Below are positions 1-8,659 of a stretch of 64,000 bases of DNA, one piece after another. This stretch comes from Neohoeflea coraliihabitans. GTDB taxonomy: Bacteria > Pseudomonadota > Alphaproteobacteria > Rhizobiales > Rhizobiaceae. Location of the stretch: NCBI RefSeq assembly GCF_019334345.1, contig NZ_JAHWQX010000005.1, positions 1 to 64,000 on the forward strand, written 5' to 3'. Position 1 is the first letter of the stretch. Every line of letters starts with the position of its first letter. Under the pieces are notes generated by a model. The model was not told the origin of the DNA. It did no database searches and saw only the letters and a program-made list of their open reading frames with translations. Both the position numbers and the translations under genes were made by a program.

Positions 1-338
1 GCCCCGTGCGGCTTGAGATGGCTGAGCGGCAGACCGGCGGCATCGAGAAACCCCTTCAGAGCCCCGGTCTGGTACAAAATGATGTTGGCCATCTCGTCGC
101 GCTCGATCTTCATCTCGCGGCGCCCGAAACCGGCCAGATCCGGAAGCGACACATGCGCCCCGACCCGGACCCCGTGCGTGCCCGCCAGATCAACCGTGCG
201 GCGCATGTGATTGGGATCGGAAGCGTGAAAACCACAGGCAACATTCGCCTGCGAAATCAACGGCATCAACGCCGCATCATCGCCAAACGAATACAGACCG
301 AAACTCTCCCCCATGTCACAGTTCAGATCAACAGACAT
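1..338 (-). CDS. pxpA: 5-oxoprolinase subunit A (LamB/YcsF family), 3' end cut by window
   Basis: The first 112 residues are visible; the rest lies beyond base 1. The N-terminus carries family landmarks DLNCDMGESFG, NVACGFHASDP and GAHVSLPDLAGFGRR, and the fragment ends in LKPHGA. LamB/YcsF proteins are the A subunit of PxpABC, which opens 5-oxoproline to glutamate using ATP. The ATG at 338 is preferred: AAGGAG lies about 10 bases upstream, whereas the in-frame ATG at 347 is only one base from that ribosome site. The neighbouring hyuA/hyuB genes encode another type of cyclic-amide hydrolase, so this looks like a cyclic amide or 5-oxoproline locus. Whether pxpB and pxpC follow cannot be seen. 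Confidence 0.85.
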   Translation of the reverse strand, partial: MSVDLNCDMGESFGLYSFGDDAALMPLISQANVACGFHASDPNHMRRTVDLAGTHGVRVGAHVSLPDLAGFGRREMKIERDEMANIILYQTGALKGFLDAAGLPLSHLKPHG

Positions 339-399
339 CAAACACATGCTCCTTCTGCAGCGGCCGCGCATTCACGACAAGCCGCCCGACCTGTTCCGG

Positions 400-418
400 T
401 ACGATAGGGAACATCGTA
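400..418. promoter_or_regulatory. Inverted repeat upstream of pxpA
   Basis: TACGAT at 400-405 and ATCGTA at 413-418 form perfect 6-bp arms around a 7-bp spacer, about 60-80 bp upstream of the pxpA start in the gap after hyuA. Size and position fit a dimeric repressor operator. The cognate regulator is unknown; no GntR-type gene is visible nearby. Confidence 0.4.
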
Positions 419-479
419 TGCGATTGTAAATGCGGTACCGTTCATAAGCCATAGGCCGGTGTGCGGCGGCGAGGGTCAC

Positions 480-2564
480 TCAGGCCGCTGTCGTGCTGGT
501 AATGACATAGACCCCGCTTTCGTGCAGGTCAGCCGTCCAGCCGGGCTCGATCACCAGCGTCGTGGTCACCTCCTCGATCACCGCCGGACCGGAAACGCGG
601 TCCCCCGCGCCCAGTTTCCCACCGTCGTAAACCGGTGTGTCGGTGGTCGCCCCGGAGGCGTCGAAGACCATCGGCCGCCGGCCCTTGAGTGCCGTGTCGG
701 CCCCTTTGCCGGCAGCGAGATGCATGCGTTTGGGATTTTCGACATGACCCTGGATCGTGCTCTCGATGTTGACGACCTCGACGGCACTGTGCGGCTCGTC
801 ATAGGTGTAGAGTTCGCGATGGCGGGCATGGAAGGCCGAGCGGATTGCATCAAGGCCTGCCTCATCGATGGACCCTGCCTCGATCTCGACGGTGCATTCG
901 TGCACCTGACCGGTGTAGCGCATGTCGAGGCTGCGGCGAATGGAGATCCGGTCGCGGGTGAACTCATCTGCCTCGAGATCGGCGATGCCACGGGCTTCGA
1001 GCTCACCAAACAAGGTGTCGAGTTTTTTCGCCGCCTCAGCGCCTTCCAACCGGGTCGGGGCCGGCGCCATGTAGTTGTACTTCACATCGGAGATGATCTG
1101 CCCGTAGGCACACAGGCCGGATGCCAGCTTGGAGACCAGCACCTTGCGGATGCCGATCTCGCGAGCCAGTGCGGTGATATGCGCACCGGTCGCCCCGCCG
1201 GCGCCCATCAACACGAAATCGCGCGGATCATAGCCGCGTTCCACCGAGACGCGGCGGATGCCGTTGACCATGTTGTTGTTGACAATGGTGAACATGCCGT
1301 GCGCCGCCTTCTCGACGCTGATGCCGAGCGGATCGGCAAGCTTGTCACGGATGGCCTGGCGCGCCTTGTCGCGATCGAGCGGCAGACGCCCGCCCACAAG
1401 CCCCTCATCGCTGAGATAGCCGAGGGTGATATTGGCGTCGGTGGTTGTCGGTTCCTCGCCGCCCTGGCCATAACAGGCCGGCCCCGGTTCCGATCCGGCC
1501 GATTGCGGTCCCATCTGCAGCAGGCCCATTTCGTCGATCCAGCCGATCGAGCCGCCGCCGGCGCCAAGCGTTTCCACCTGGATCATCGGAATGCCGATGC
1601 GGTAGCGCAGGAAATCGATGTTCTTGTTGATGTTCGCCTTGCCGTCGCGGGTCAGGGTGATGTCGAAGGAAGTACCGCCCATGTCGATGGTGATGATGTT
1701 CTTCTCGTCCCATGGCTCGCCAATATAAAGGGCGGCCTGCGGCGCGGAGGCGGGGCCTGAATTGATCGCATAGACCGACTGATCGGAGACGACGCTGCCT
1801 TTCGCCAGACCGCCGTTGGACTGGAAATAGCGTACCGGATTGCGGGCGCCGAGAGCGGCGAAATGGGCGTCGACGGCTTCAACGTAGCGGCGCAGGATCG
1901 GACCCAGATAGGCATTGACCACGGCGGTCGAGGTGCGGGTGTATTCGCGGACCTGCGGGTAGAGTTGCGAACCGACGGTCAGAAGCACATCCGGCATCAT
2001 CTCGCGGACAATTTCAGCGGCGCGCAATTCGTGCGCCGGATGCAGCACCGACCAGACAAAGGAAATGGCAACGGATTCGACGCCTTCGTTGAGAAAATGG
2101 CGGCAAGCGGCGCGCACATCGTCCTCATTGAGGGGCGTGTGCACGGTGCCATTGGAAATCACCCGCTCGCGCACGCCGCGGCGCAGATAGCGCGGCGCCA
2201 GCATGGTCGCCGGCGGGTATTCCGGATCATAGCGATAGCCATCCTCCTTGTGGCCGAGGCGAATCTCGATGCTGTCCTCATGTCCCCTGGTGGCAATCAA
2301 GGCGGTCTTCGCGCCGCGATGGGTAATCAGAGCATTCAGGCCGACGGTGGTGCCATTTATGCACAGATCGGAGTTGGCGACGATCTCTCCGGCGGCGATG
2401 CCGGTTTCCTCGGTGATCAGATCAAGGCCATTGCGGATGGCGCGGGTCGGATCCGAGGGGGTGGAAAGGACCTTGAACAGGCGAACATTGCCGTTCCTTT
2501 CGGCGAGAACGAAGTCAGTAAAGGTGCCGCCGGCATCAATTCCGAGACGATATTGTGTACGCAT
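480..2564 (-). CDS. hyuA: Hydantoinase/oxoprolinase subunit A (HyuA family)
   Basis: A 694-residue protein of the ATP-dependent hydantoinase/5-oxoprolinase A family, which phosphorylates and opens cyclic amides (hydantoins, 5-oxoproline, or N-methylhydantoin in relatives) together with the B subunit. The N-terminal nucleotide-binding motif LGIDAGGTFTDFVL is at residues 7-20 and a second phosphate motif, IDMGGTSFD, lies in the middle, as expected for the acetate-kinase-like fold. Length is normal. The ATG at 2564 is chosen because GAGGGG lies just upstream and it falls 16 bases after the hyuB stop; an upstream in-frame ATG at 2618 would overlap hyuB and lacks such a site. It forms an operon with hyuB. 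The exact substrate cannot be inferred. Confidence 0.88.
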   Translation of the reverse strand: MRTQYRLGIDAGGTFTDFVLAERNGNVRLFKVLSTPSDPTRAIRNGLDLITEETGIAAGEIVANSDLCINGTTVGLNALITHRGAKTALIATRGHEDSIEIRLGHKEDGYRYDPEYPPATMLAPRYLRRGVRERVISNGTVHTPLNEDDVRAACRHFLNEGVESVAISFVWSVLHPAHELRAAEIVREMMPDVLLTVGSQLYPQVREYTRTSTAVVNAYLGPILRRYVEAVDAHFAALGARNPVRYFQSNGGLAKGSVVSDQSVYAINSGPASAPQAALYIGEPWDEKNIITIDMGGTSFDITLTRDGKANINKNIDFLRYRIGIPMIQVETLGAGGGSIGWIDEMGLLQMGPQSAGSEPGPACYGQGGEEPTTTDANITLGYLSDEGLVGGRLPLDRDKARQAIRDKLADPLGISVEKAAHGMFTIVNNNMVNGIRRVSVERGYDPRDFVLMGAGGATGAHITALAREIGIRKVLVSKLASGLCAYGQIISDVKYNYMAPAPTRLEGAEAAKKLDTLFGELEARGIADLEADEFTRDRISIRRSLDMRYTGQVHECTVEIEAGSIDEAGLDAIRSAFHARHRELYTYDEPHSAVEVVNIESTIQGHVENPKRMHLAAGKGADTALKGRRPMVFDASGATTDTPVYDGGKLGAGDRVSGPAVIEEVTTTLVIEPGWTADLHESGVYVITSTTAA

Positions 2565-2580
2565 GTCTTTTCCCCCTCGT

Positions 2581-4332
2581 TCAGGCGCTGGCCCGCAGCT
2601 TGGATGTCGCTTCGGCATCGATTTGCAGTGTCTGCGCGTCGCTGATCACCACGCCATAGTCGCGGCGGGCGCCCTCGATCGAGACCAGGCCATTGCGGAC
2701 ATCGTCGACGACGCGCTGGGGGTCGCGCTCGAAGGCTGGGCCGAAACCGCCGCCACCGGGATTCATGTTGGCGGCCCTTTCCCCGGGATGAATGGTCTCG
2801 ATCACATTGTCGGTGATCACCTGGGTGCGACCGTCGCGGGTCAGCTCGAGGCGACCGACTTTCTTGTCGATCATTTCCGATTTGGCACCGGCCGCGCCCA
2901 TTGCCGGGATCCGGCGGCCTTCACCAAAGGTGATCAGTGTCATCGGACTGTCGAGCGGCTCAACCTGCCAGCGGGTTCCGGAGCCGCCGCGATGCTTGCC
3001 GGCGCCGCCGGAGTCCTCCATCAGCCCATATTCGTGGATGATGATCGGGTAGCTGTGCTCGAGCATTTCGATATCGCCGGAGGTCAGCGCGCCAAAGCAG
3101 CATTCCGGGCCGCAGGCATGCCAGCCATCCTGGGTGGCGGTGGCGCCGGCGCCGGAGATGATCGAGGCCAGCACCATGGTGACATATTCCTCGTCATGCC
3201 GGGTATCCCAGCCAGCAATGTTACAGCCGTTGGCATGGCCCCAGCTGGCTGACACCTTGTCGGGAGCCGCCTTCTCAAAGGCCAGCCGCACTGCGTCCGT
3301 CAGCGTCTCCATCGGCGTTGTCGTGCAGTTCATGTGCGGCGCCGGTGACTTGGCATTGCACAGCGTGCCTTTCGGGCCCATGTCGACCGTGACGTTGCGA
3401 TACAGCCCCTCGTTGTAGGGTGGGGGGAGCTGGGCAAACATCATCAGGCCAAGATAGACGCCGGAATAGCTGTTGCCCTCATAACTGTTGATGAAATAGG
3501 GGATCTGCGGCGGGCTATCGATGGTGATGTGACAATTCTCGCCCTCGATGAGGACGGTGGCGGTGATCTCGAAATCGCCGAAGCCGTGCCCGGCATCCTC
3601 GAGAATGGCGGTGCCCGAATAGGTGCCATCCGGCACCTCGGCAATCAGCTTGCTCATGTGGCGGTTGGCCATGTCGAGCAGCACCTCGATGCAATCCTGC
3701 ACGGTCTGCTTGCCGTATTTGTCGAGGAGGGCAATCAGGTTGCGGGCGCCGACCTGACAGGCACCGATCAGCGCGTTGAAATCGCCCTCCTGGTCGCGCC
3801 GCGCCCGCATATTGGTCAGGAGCATGTTGAGGATGTCATTGCGCGGTGTGCCGCGATCCCAGATCTTGATCGGCGGGATACGCAGTCCCTCGGCGTAAAT
3901 CTCCTTGGCGTCCGGATTGTAACCGGCGGGAACCGGCCCGCCGATGTCTGTGAGGTGACCCTTGCACACGGTCCAGAAGACCAGTTCTCCCTGGTAGAAG
4001 ACGGGGTAATACATGCAGGTATCGATGATGTGGCTGCCGGCATAATCCGGGTCGTTGTGAAGGATCAGGTCGCCTTCATGGATGTCTCCCTCGAAGAAGG
4101 AATCGACTGCCTTCATCGCCGGTATCAGGCTGCCAAGATGGATCGGGATATCCTGGCCCTGCAGAATCATTTCCGGCGTGTGGTTGAACAGCGCGGTCGA
4201 ATAATCGTGCGCCAGATTGAACACAGAGGAGCGTGCGGTCTGCTCCAAAGCCAGTGTCATCTCGCGCTGCGTGGTTTCCAAAACGCCCCTGACCACTGAC
4301 AAGGTGATCGGATCGACTTCCGGTATTGCCAT
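2581..4332 (-). CDS. hyuB: Hydantoinase/oxoprolinase subunit B (HyuB family)
   Basis: A 583-residue partner of HyuA. Family landmarks include DPITLSVVRGVLETTQREM near the N-terminus, the block GDLILHNDPDYAGSHIID around residues 87-104, and a glycine-rich C-terminal part (GGAGKHRGGSG, NPGGGGFGP). HyuB-type subunits carry out the hydrolytic half of the ATP-dependent ring opening. The start at 4332 is chosen because GGAGG lies 9 bases upstream; ATG codons further upstream lack a comparable site. It is the first gene of a minus-strand operon divergent from an AraC-type gene, which is the obvious candidate regulator. Confidence 0.88.
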   Translation of the reverse strand: MAIPEVDPITLSVVRGVLETTQREMTLALEQTARSSVFNLAHDYSTALFNHTPEMILQGQDIPIHLGSLIPAMKAVDSFFEGDIHEGDLILHNDPDYAGSHIIDTCMYYPVFYQGELVFWTVCKGHLTDIGGPVPAGYNPDAKEIYAEGLRIPPIKIWDRGTPRNDILNMLLTNMRARRDQEGDFNALIGACQVGARNLIALLDKYGKQTVQDCIEVLLDMANRHMSKLIAEVPDGTYSGTAILEDAGHGFGDFEITATVLIEGENCHITIDSPPQIPYFINSYEGNSYSGVYLGLMMFAQLPPPYNEGLYRNVTVDMGPKGTLCNAKSPAPHMNCTTTPMETLTDAVRLAFEKAAPDKVSASWGHANGCNIAGWDTRHDEEYVTMVLASIISGAGATATQDGWHACGPECCFGALTSGDIEMLEHSYPIIIHEYGLMEDSGGAGKHRGGSGTRWQVEPLDSPMTLITFGEGRRIPAMGAAGAKSEMIDKKVGRLELTRDGRTQVITDNVIETIHPGERAANMNPGGGGFGPAFERDPQRVVDDVRNGLVSIEGARRDYGVVISDAQTLQIDAEATSKLRASA

Positions 4333-4538
4333 CTGCGTCATCCTCCGTGGGAATGCGCGTAACTCCCATTGGCGCGCATTCAAACGCGCAGGCTGCCCTG
4401 TTTCCCCGCTGCGGTCTTGACGCTGGGCGAAGCATCGTTTGTCGCTCGGCGCAGGAGAGGTTGGGCGCGAAGGTGCTTGCTAGAGGGTCCTGCCGGCTCT
4501 AGTCTTCACGGGAGATAGCGGCAGGAAACAATGTCCCG
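4333..4538. promoter_or_regulatory. Divergent promoter region hyuBA / AraC regulator
   Basis: This 206-bp non-coding gap separates the divergent hyuB and AraC-type genes and must carry both promoters. A TTGACG hexamer (about 4417-4422) could be a -35 element toward the AraC gene. I see no convincing long repeat that would mark the AraC binding site. Confidence 0.4.
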
Positions 4539-5486
4539 ATGACGTGGATTGCCCACTCGACAGACCGGATTCCGCCCCCGGACCGCGCTGCGGCGTGGAG
4601 TGCGGTAATCGCCGATGTCTATTTTCCCCTGGCCCTGACTTATCGATCGGCCAGCCGGTTCAAGGGCAAACTGTCGAACCGCTCCGTGGGGCGCATCGAA
4701 GTCTCGCGGCTGCGCACCGAGCCGTTGCAGTATGAGCGTCTGCCGCGCCACATCAGCAGCACCAGCGAAGAAGAGTTCCTCGTCACGCTGCCACGCAGAA
4801 GTCCGGTCACCTTTTATCAAATGAACCGCGAAGTGCGGTGCGAGCCCGGCGGTTTCATTCTCGAGCGCGGCGATGCCCCGTACCGGTTTTCCTATGAGGA
4901 GGCCAATGACCTGCTCGTCCTGAAGGTGCCGAAACCGCTGCTCGGCACCTATTTGCGCGAACCGGACCAGCATTGCGCGCGCGTATTTGACGGGCGCTCC
5001 GGCATGGGCGGGCTGTTCTCGGCAATGGCTCGGCGGCTGCACGACGAGGATACGATCACCGACGCGGCGAGCGCTGCGGTGGTCAGCCGGCACCTGATTG
5101 AACTCCTCACTCTGGCGCTCGAGGACCGCGGATCAGGCGAATCCATGGCCGGATCGGCGGTGCGGACGGCTCACCTGCGGCGGGCAGGCGATTACATCGC
5201 GGCGCATCTGACCGATCCCTCGCTATCGCCCGAAACGATCGCCAATGCCTGTGGCGTGTCGAAACGCTATCTGCATGACCTGTTCAGAGATGTGAACGGG
5301 ACGGTTTCGCAGCACATTCGCGACCAGAGGCTTATAGCGGCGCGCGCGATGCTGGAGGTGGCCAGCAACCGGTCGATCGCCGAGATCGCCTACCGGTTCG
5401 GCTTTTGCGACCAGGCGCAATTCTCACGTCTGTTCAAGGCACGGTTCGGCGAGACGCCCTCGGAGCACAGGGCGCGGCAGGCCTGA
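4539..5486 (+). CDS. AraC-family transcriptional regulator
   Basis: A 315-residue protein with an AraC-binding-like N-terminal domain (about residues 20-200) and a C-terminal double helix-turn-helix (about 215-312). The latter includes ANACGVSKRYLHDLF for the first recognition helix and the family signature IAYRFGFCDQAQFSRLFKARFGETP split over the second helix and the conserved tail. Architecture matches the FeaR/OxyR-unrelated group of catabolic activators that dimerise through the N-terminal domain. It is divergent from hyuBA, so control of cyclic-amide hydrolysis is likely but inferred. The ATG at 4539 is used; AGGA lies about 12 bases upstream. Confidence 0.85.
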   Translation: MTWIAHSTDRIPPPDRAAAWSAVIADVYFPLALTYRSASRFKGKLSNRSVGRIEVSRLRTEPLQYERLPRHISSTSEEEFLVTLPRRSPVTFYQMNREVRCEPGGFILERGDAPYRFSYEEANDLLVLKVPKPLLGTYLREPDQHCARVFDGRSGMGGLFSAMARRLHDEDTITDAASAAVVSRHLIELLTLALEDRGSGESMAGSAVRTAHLRRAGDYIAAHLTDPSLSPETIANACGVSKRYLHDLFRDVNGTVSQHIRDQRLIAARAMLEVASNRSIAEIAYRFGFCDQAQFSRLFKARFGETPSEHRARQA

Positions 5487-5640
5487 TCTGCCTCAGTCTC
5501 GCGCCCGTTCTCTCTCTGGGCATTCAGAAAAATCGCCGGAAGGTCAGACTATTTTGTCTCAGAGGGCCGCGCCGGGCTCCGGGGAAGCTTGAAACCACCG
5601 TGTTCAAGGCTAGTTGCAACGTTTCGGCAGTTCCCAACCC

Positions 5641-7923
5641 ATGATGAGATCGAAACGGCGAATGAGCGAGCGCGAGACGAGCAAACGATCTGATCGTGAT
5701 CCCGCTGGCGAGAGTCGCCACGATGGCGACGAGGTGTCCCGCAGCGGCCATGCCTTTCGCTCTCTGCTTTTCGCTCTGCGGGACGACGCCGCCCGGCTGA
5801 CCCGGCAGGCCCGCGCCACTGCCGGCCCCGCTGCGAGGGACGCTGCACGCCGGTTGAGGGCGATGACGGCCTCGGCGGTCGTCAGCACGCGCCGCACCGC
5901 GGCTGCGGACGATCGCTCCGCAGCTCCCGATACCCGACATCGAACCGGTTCGGCCGGGTTGCGCCGATTGCGGGAGATGCCGCTCAGGCGCCGCCTCGTT
6001 GCGCTGCTGGCCGGGGGTGCCCTGACGGCCCTCCTCGTTGTGGCCCTCACGGCGGTCTGGGCGCTGCATGACGTACCATTGTCGAAGATCGCGGACGAGA
6101 CGGTCGACCCGATCGTTGTCCTCAAGTCGGCGGACGGGGAAGCGCTGATCCAACAGGGACCGTATCGCGGCGCAAATACCCCGTACAGCGCCTTTCCCGA
6201 CCATCTGGTCAAAGCAGTGATGTCGATCGAAGACCGGCGCTTCATGGACCACTGGGGCTTGGATCTGCGCGGCATGACGCGGGCGCTGGTGCGCAATGTC
6301 ACGGCCGGTCAGGTTGTCGAGGGCGGCAGCACGATCACCCAGCAATTGCTGAAAATCCTCTATCTCGAACGCGACCGGACGATCCGCCGCAAGATCCAGG
6401 AAGCCTTTCTCGCCCTGTGGATCGAGCGCCGCATGAGCAAGGAGCAGATTCTCGAAAGGTATCTGAACAACATCTATCTCGGCGCCGGCGCGACGGGAAT
6501 GCCTGCCGCGGCGCGGATCTATTTCAGCAAGGAGGTGGGTGAGCTGACCTTGCCGGAAAGTGCCATGCTCGCCGGCCTGATTCGCGCGCCCTCGCAGCTT
6601 AATCCTCTTGAAAACCCGGAGGCGGCGCGCGAGCGGGCACGCACTGTCATCAATGCAATGCAGGCTGCCGGTCATATCGAAACGGATGCCGCCAGCGACC
6701 GCGAGACGGCGGCGCTGGCGTCCCTGGATCTCAATCCGGGGCGAGAAGAGACTGGCGACGGCTCCTGGTTCACCGACTGGATTCGCCCTTCGGCACGGGA
6801 AATTGCCGGATCGTTTCGCGGCGACATCTCTGTGTCGACGACGCTTGTGCCGGAACTGCAGAGAATGGCCGAGGCGGCGATCGAGACCGTGATGAACGAA
6901 GAGGGCGCGGCCTCGGGGGCGTCGCAGGCGGCCCTCGTGGCGCTGCGGCCGGATGGTGGTGTGGTGGCGATGGTCGGCGGACGCGACTACAGCGCATCGT
7001 CGTTCAACCGGGCGACCTCGGCGGAACGGCAGCCCGGCTCGACGTTCAAGCTGTTTGTCTACTACGCAGCGCTGCGCGCCGGCTATGAGCCCAACGACCG
7101 CCTGAATGATGCGCCGATCGAGCTCGACGGCTGGAAGCCGGAAAACTATGGAGGGAAATTTCACGGTCGGGTCAGCCTGGCGGAAGCTTTTGCCCGATCC
7201 CTCAATGCCGCCACGGTGCAGCTCGCCCTCGATGTGGGCATCGACAATGTCGCCGCAGCGGCGCGTGATCTCGGCATCAACGCGGACCTGACCGAGACAC
7301 CCAGCCTGGCCCTTGGGGCATCGGAAGTGACTTTGCTCGACCTGACGGGGGCCTATGCTTCGGTGCGGGCCGGGGTGGCCCCCATCGAACCGTGGGGCAA
7401 TGTATCCTTCTCGGTCGACGGCAGCAATCAATCCTTCCGGGTGAGCCGGCCGGCGGAGCCGAAGATACGGCTGTCGGAAAAGGACCACCGCACCCTGACC
7501 GGCCTGCTGCAACTGGTTGTCGACCGCGGCACCGGCAAGGCGGCGCGGCTTGACGGATTTGCGGCCGGAAAGACCGGCACCAGCCAGAATTTCCGGGATG
7601 CGTGGTTCATCGGGTTCAATGAATCGATGACGGTGGGCGTCTGGGTTGGAAATGACGACGGAACCGCGATGGACAATGTCGCTGGTGGCGGTCTACCAGC
7701 CAAGATCTGGCAGAAATTCATGGCCAATGCCTCCGGGTACCAGCCGGCGGGGTCTCTGATCTCCCGACCGCAAAAGGAGGGAGAACCGCTGGCGCAAGCA
7801 AGAGAGAGACAGGCCGCGCCGGCCTGCAATGTCCGTGCCTGTTCGCGGGCCTACCGGTCGTTCAGGGTGTCTGACTGCACCTTTCAGCCCTACCGAGGGC
7901 GGCGCAAGCTGTGCACCAAGTGA
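5641..7923 (+). CDS. Class A penicillin-binding protein (PBP1A/1C type) with BA14K-like tail
   Basis: A bifunctional peptidoglycan glycosyltransferase/transpeptidase of about 760 residues. A long basic cytoplasmic N-terminus (residues 1-118) precedes one membrane helix (about 119-142). The GT51 domain follows, with EDRRFMDHWG (catalytic Glu near 197) and GGSTITQQL. The transpeptidase domain has the SxxK serine in PGSTFK (about Ser467), SLN, and KTGTS (about Lys644). The last 30 residues (about 729-758) are cysteine-rich, with CSRAYRSF, TFQPY and RRKLC, resembling the BA14K motif of Rhizobiales surface proteins. The start is uncertain: ATG codons at 5641, 5644 and 5662 all lack a clear ribosome site. 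The gene appears monocistronic. Confidence 0.88.
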   Translation: MMRSKRRMSERETSKRSDRDPAGESRHDGDEVSRSGHAFRSLLFALRDDAARLTRQARATAGPAARDAARRLRAMTASAVVSTRRTAAADDRSAAPDTRHRTGSAGLRRLREMPLRRRLVALLAGGALTALLVVALTAVWALHDVPLSKIADETVDPIVVLKSADGEALIQQGPYRGANTPYSAFPDHLVKAVMSIEDRRFMDHWGLDLRGMTRALVRNVTAGQVVEGGSTITQQLLKILYLERDRTIRRKIQEAFLALWIERRMSKEQILERYLNNIYLGAGATGMPAAARIYFSKEVGELTLPESAMLAGLIRAPSQLNPLENPEAARERARTVINAMQAAGHIETDAASDRETAALASLDLNPGREETGDGSWFTDWIRPSAREIAGSFRGDISVSTTLVPELQRMAEAAIETVMNEEGAASGASQAALVALRPDGGVVAMVGGRDYSASSFNRATSAERQPGSTFKLFVYYAALRAGYEPNDRLNDAPIELDGWKPENYGGKFHGRVSLAEAFARSLNAATVQLALDVGIDNVAAAARDLGINADLTETPSLALGASEVTLLDLTGAYASVRAGVAPIEPWGNVSFSVDGSNQSFRVSRPAEPKIRLSEKDHRTLTGLLQLVVDRGTGKAARLDGFAAGKTGTSQNFRDAWFIGFNESMTVGVWVGNDDGTAMDNVAGGGLPAKIWQKFMANASGYQPAGSLISRPQKEGEPLAQARERQAAPACNVRACSRAYRSFRVSDCTFQPYRGRRKLCTK

Positions 7924-7954
7924 AAACGAGCATGAAATCCGGGTGGTTGTGGCC

Positions 7955-8659
7955 TCACTTGTCGCGTGCCGCCCACAAAGCGCCGCGACGGATGATCTCT
8001 GTCACCTGCGGCACCTTGAGGTCATCGAGCTCGTGCCCGATCGAACAGTAAAAGACCCGGCCCTTGTCCCAGCGCCGCTTCCAGACCACCGGGATGACCG
8101 TTCCCTCGATCCACCATAGATGATCGCCGGAAAATGTCGTCGTCGCCAACACCTCGTTGGAGGGATCAACGAGCATGTAATATTGCTCCGAGCGCAGCCG
8201 GAAGCTGCGGATGCCGCGGACGATCGGATCGTCCGGCCGGCAGATGGTGACATCGTAGTCGATGTAATCCTCGGTGGGCTGCAGGTTGTCGGGCCATCCC
8301 GGCGGGTGGGCGACAAACTGACCGCCAATGAGAAAATGGTAGGTCGGCCGGTCGCGAAACGCGTCGCCCATGTGCCCATGCCAGCCGGCGATGCCGCAGC
8401 CGGACGAAATCAGCTGCAACAGCCCGTCTTCCTGACGTTTGGTCATGTTGCCAAACTCGTCCTGATGGCCGGAGCGCGCTGACGACCAGATCGGCGTGAT
8501 CAAATCGATATCGGCCAGCTTTTCCGGCTCTTCGAGCGGTTCAAGCGTGTCATAGACATCGACCTCGCAGCCGTTTTCCTCGAGCAGGGCTTTGTACCAG
8601 TCGGCGAAATGGGTCGGCGTATGGCCTTCCCACCCGCCGACGAACAGGGCTGCCTTCAT
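7955..8659 (-). CDS. ThuA-like domain protein
   Basis: A 234-residue protein of the ThuA family (trehalose-utilisation type, glutamine-amidotransferase-like fold). Visible features are the N-terminal strand MKAALFVGGWEGHTP, the central GCGIAGWHGHMGDAF loop, and the C-terminal VFYCSIGHELDD followed by EIIRRGALWAA, all typical of ThuA proteins. Family members are linked to metabolism of sugars and keto-sugars, but the reaction is poorly defined. The start codon overlaps the stop of the upstream beta-hydroxyacid dehydrogenase gene (ATGA), and the gene is last in the sugar ABC operon 1, so a role in processing the imported substrate is inferred. Confidence 0.82.
   Translation of the reverse strand: MKAALFVGGWEGHTPTHFADWYKALLEENGCEVDVYDTLEPLEEPEKLADIDLITPIWSSARSGHQDEFGNMTKRQEDGLLQLISSGCGIAGWHGHMGDAFRDRPTYHFLIGGQFVAHPPGWPDNLQPTEDYIDYDVTICRPDDPIVRGIRSFRLRSEQYYMLVDPSNEVLATTTFSGDHLWWIEGTVIPVVWKRRWDKGRVFYCSIGHELDDLKVPQVTEIIRRGALWAARDK

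Noticed and set aside
1863-3252. Plus-strand frames over hyuA and hyuB
   Set aside because: They overlap conserved minus-strand genes and have no start signals or protein-family motifs.
5524-7512. Long open frame on the minus strand opposite the penicillin-binding protein gene
   Set aside because: It is a mirror of a GC-rich coding gene, rich in Arg/His/Gly without family motifs, whereas the plus-strand frame has all GT51 and transpeptidase motifs.
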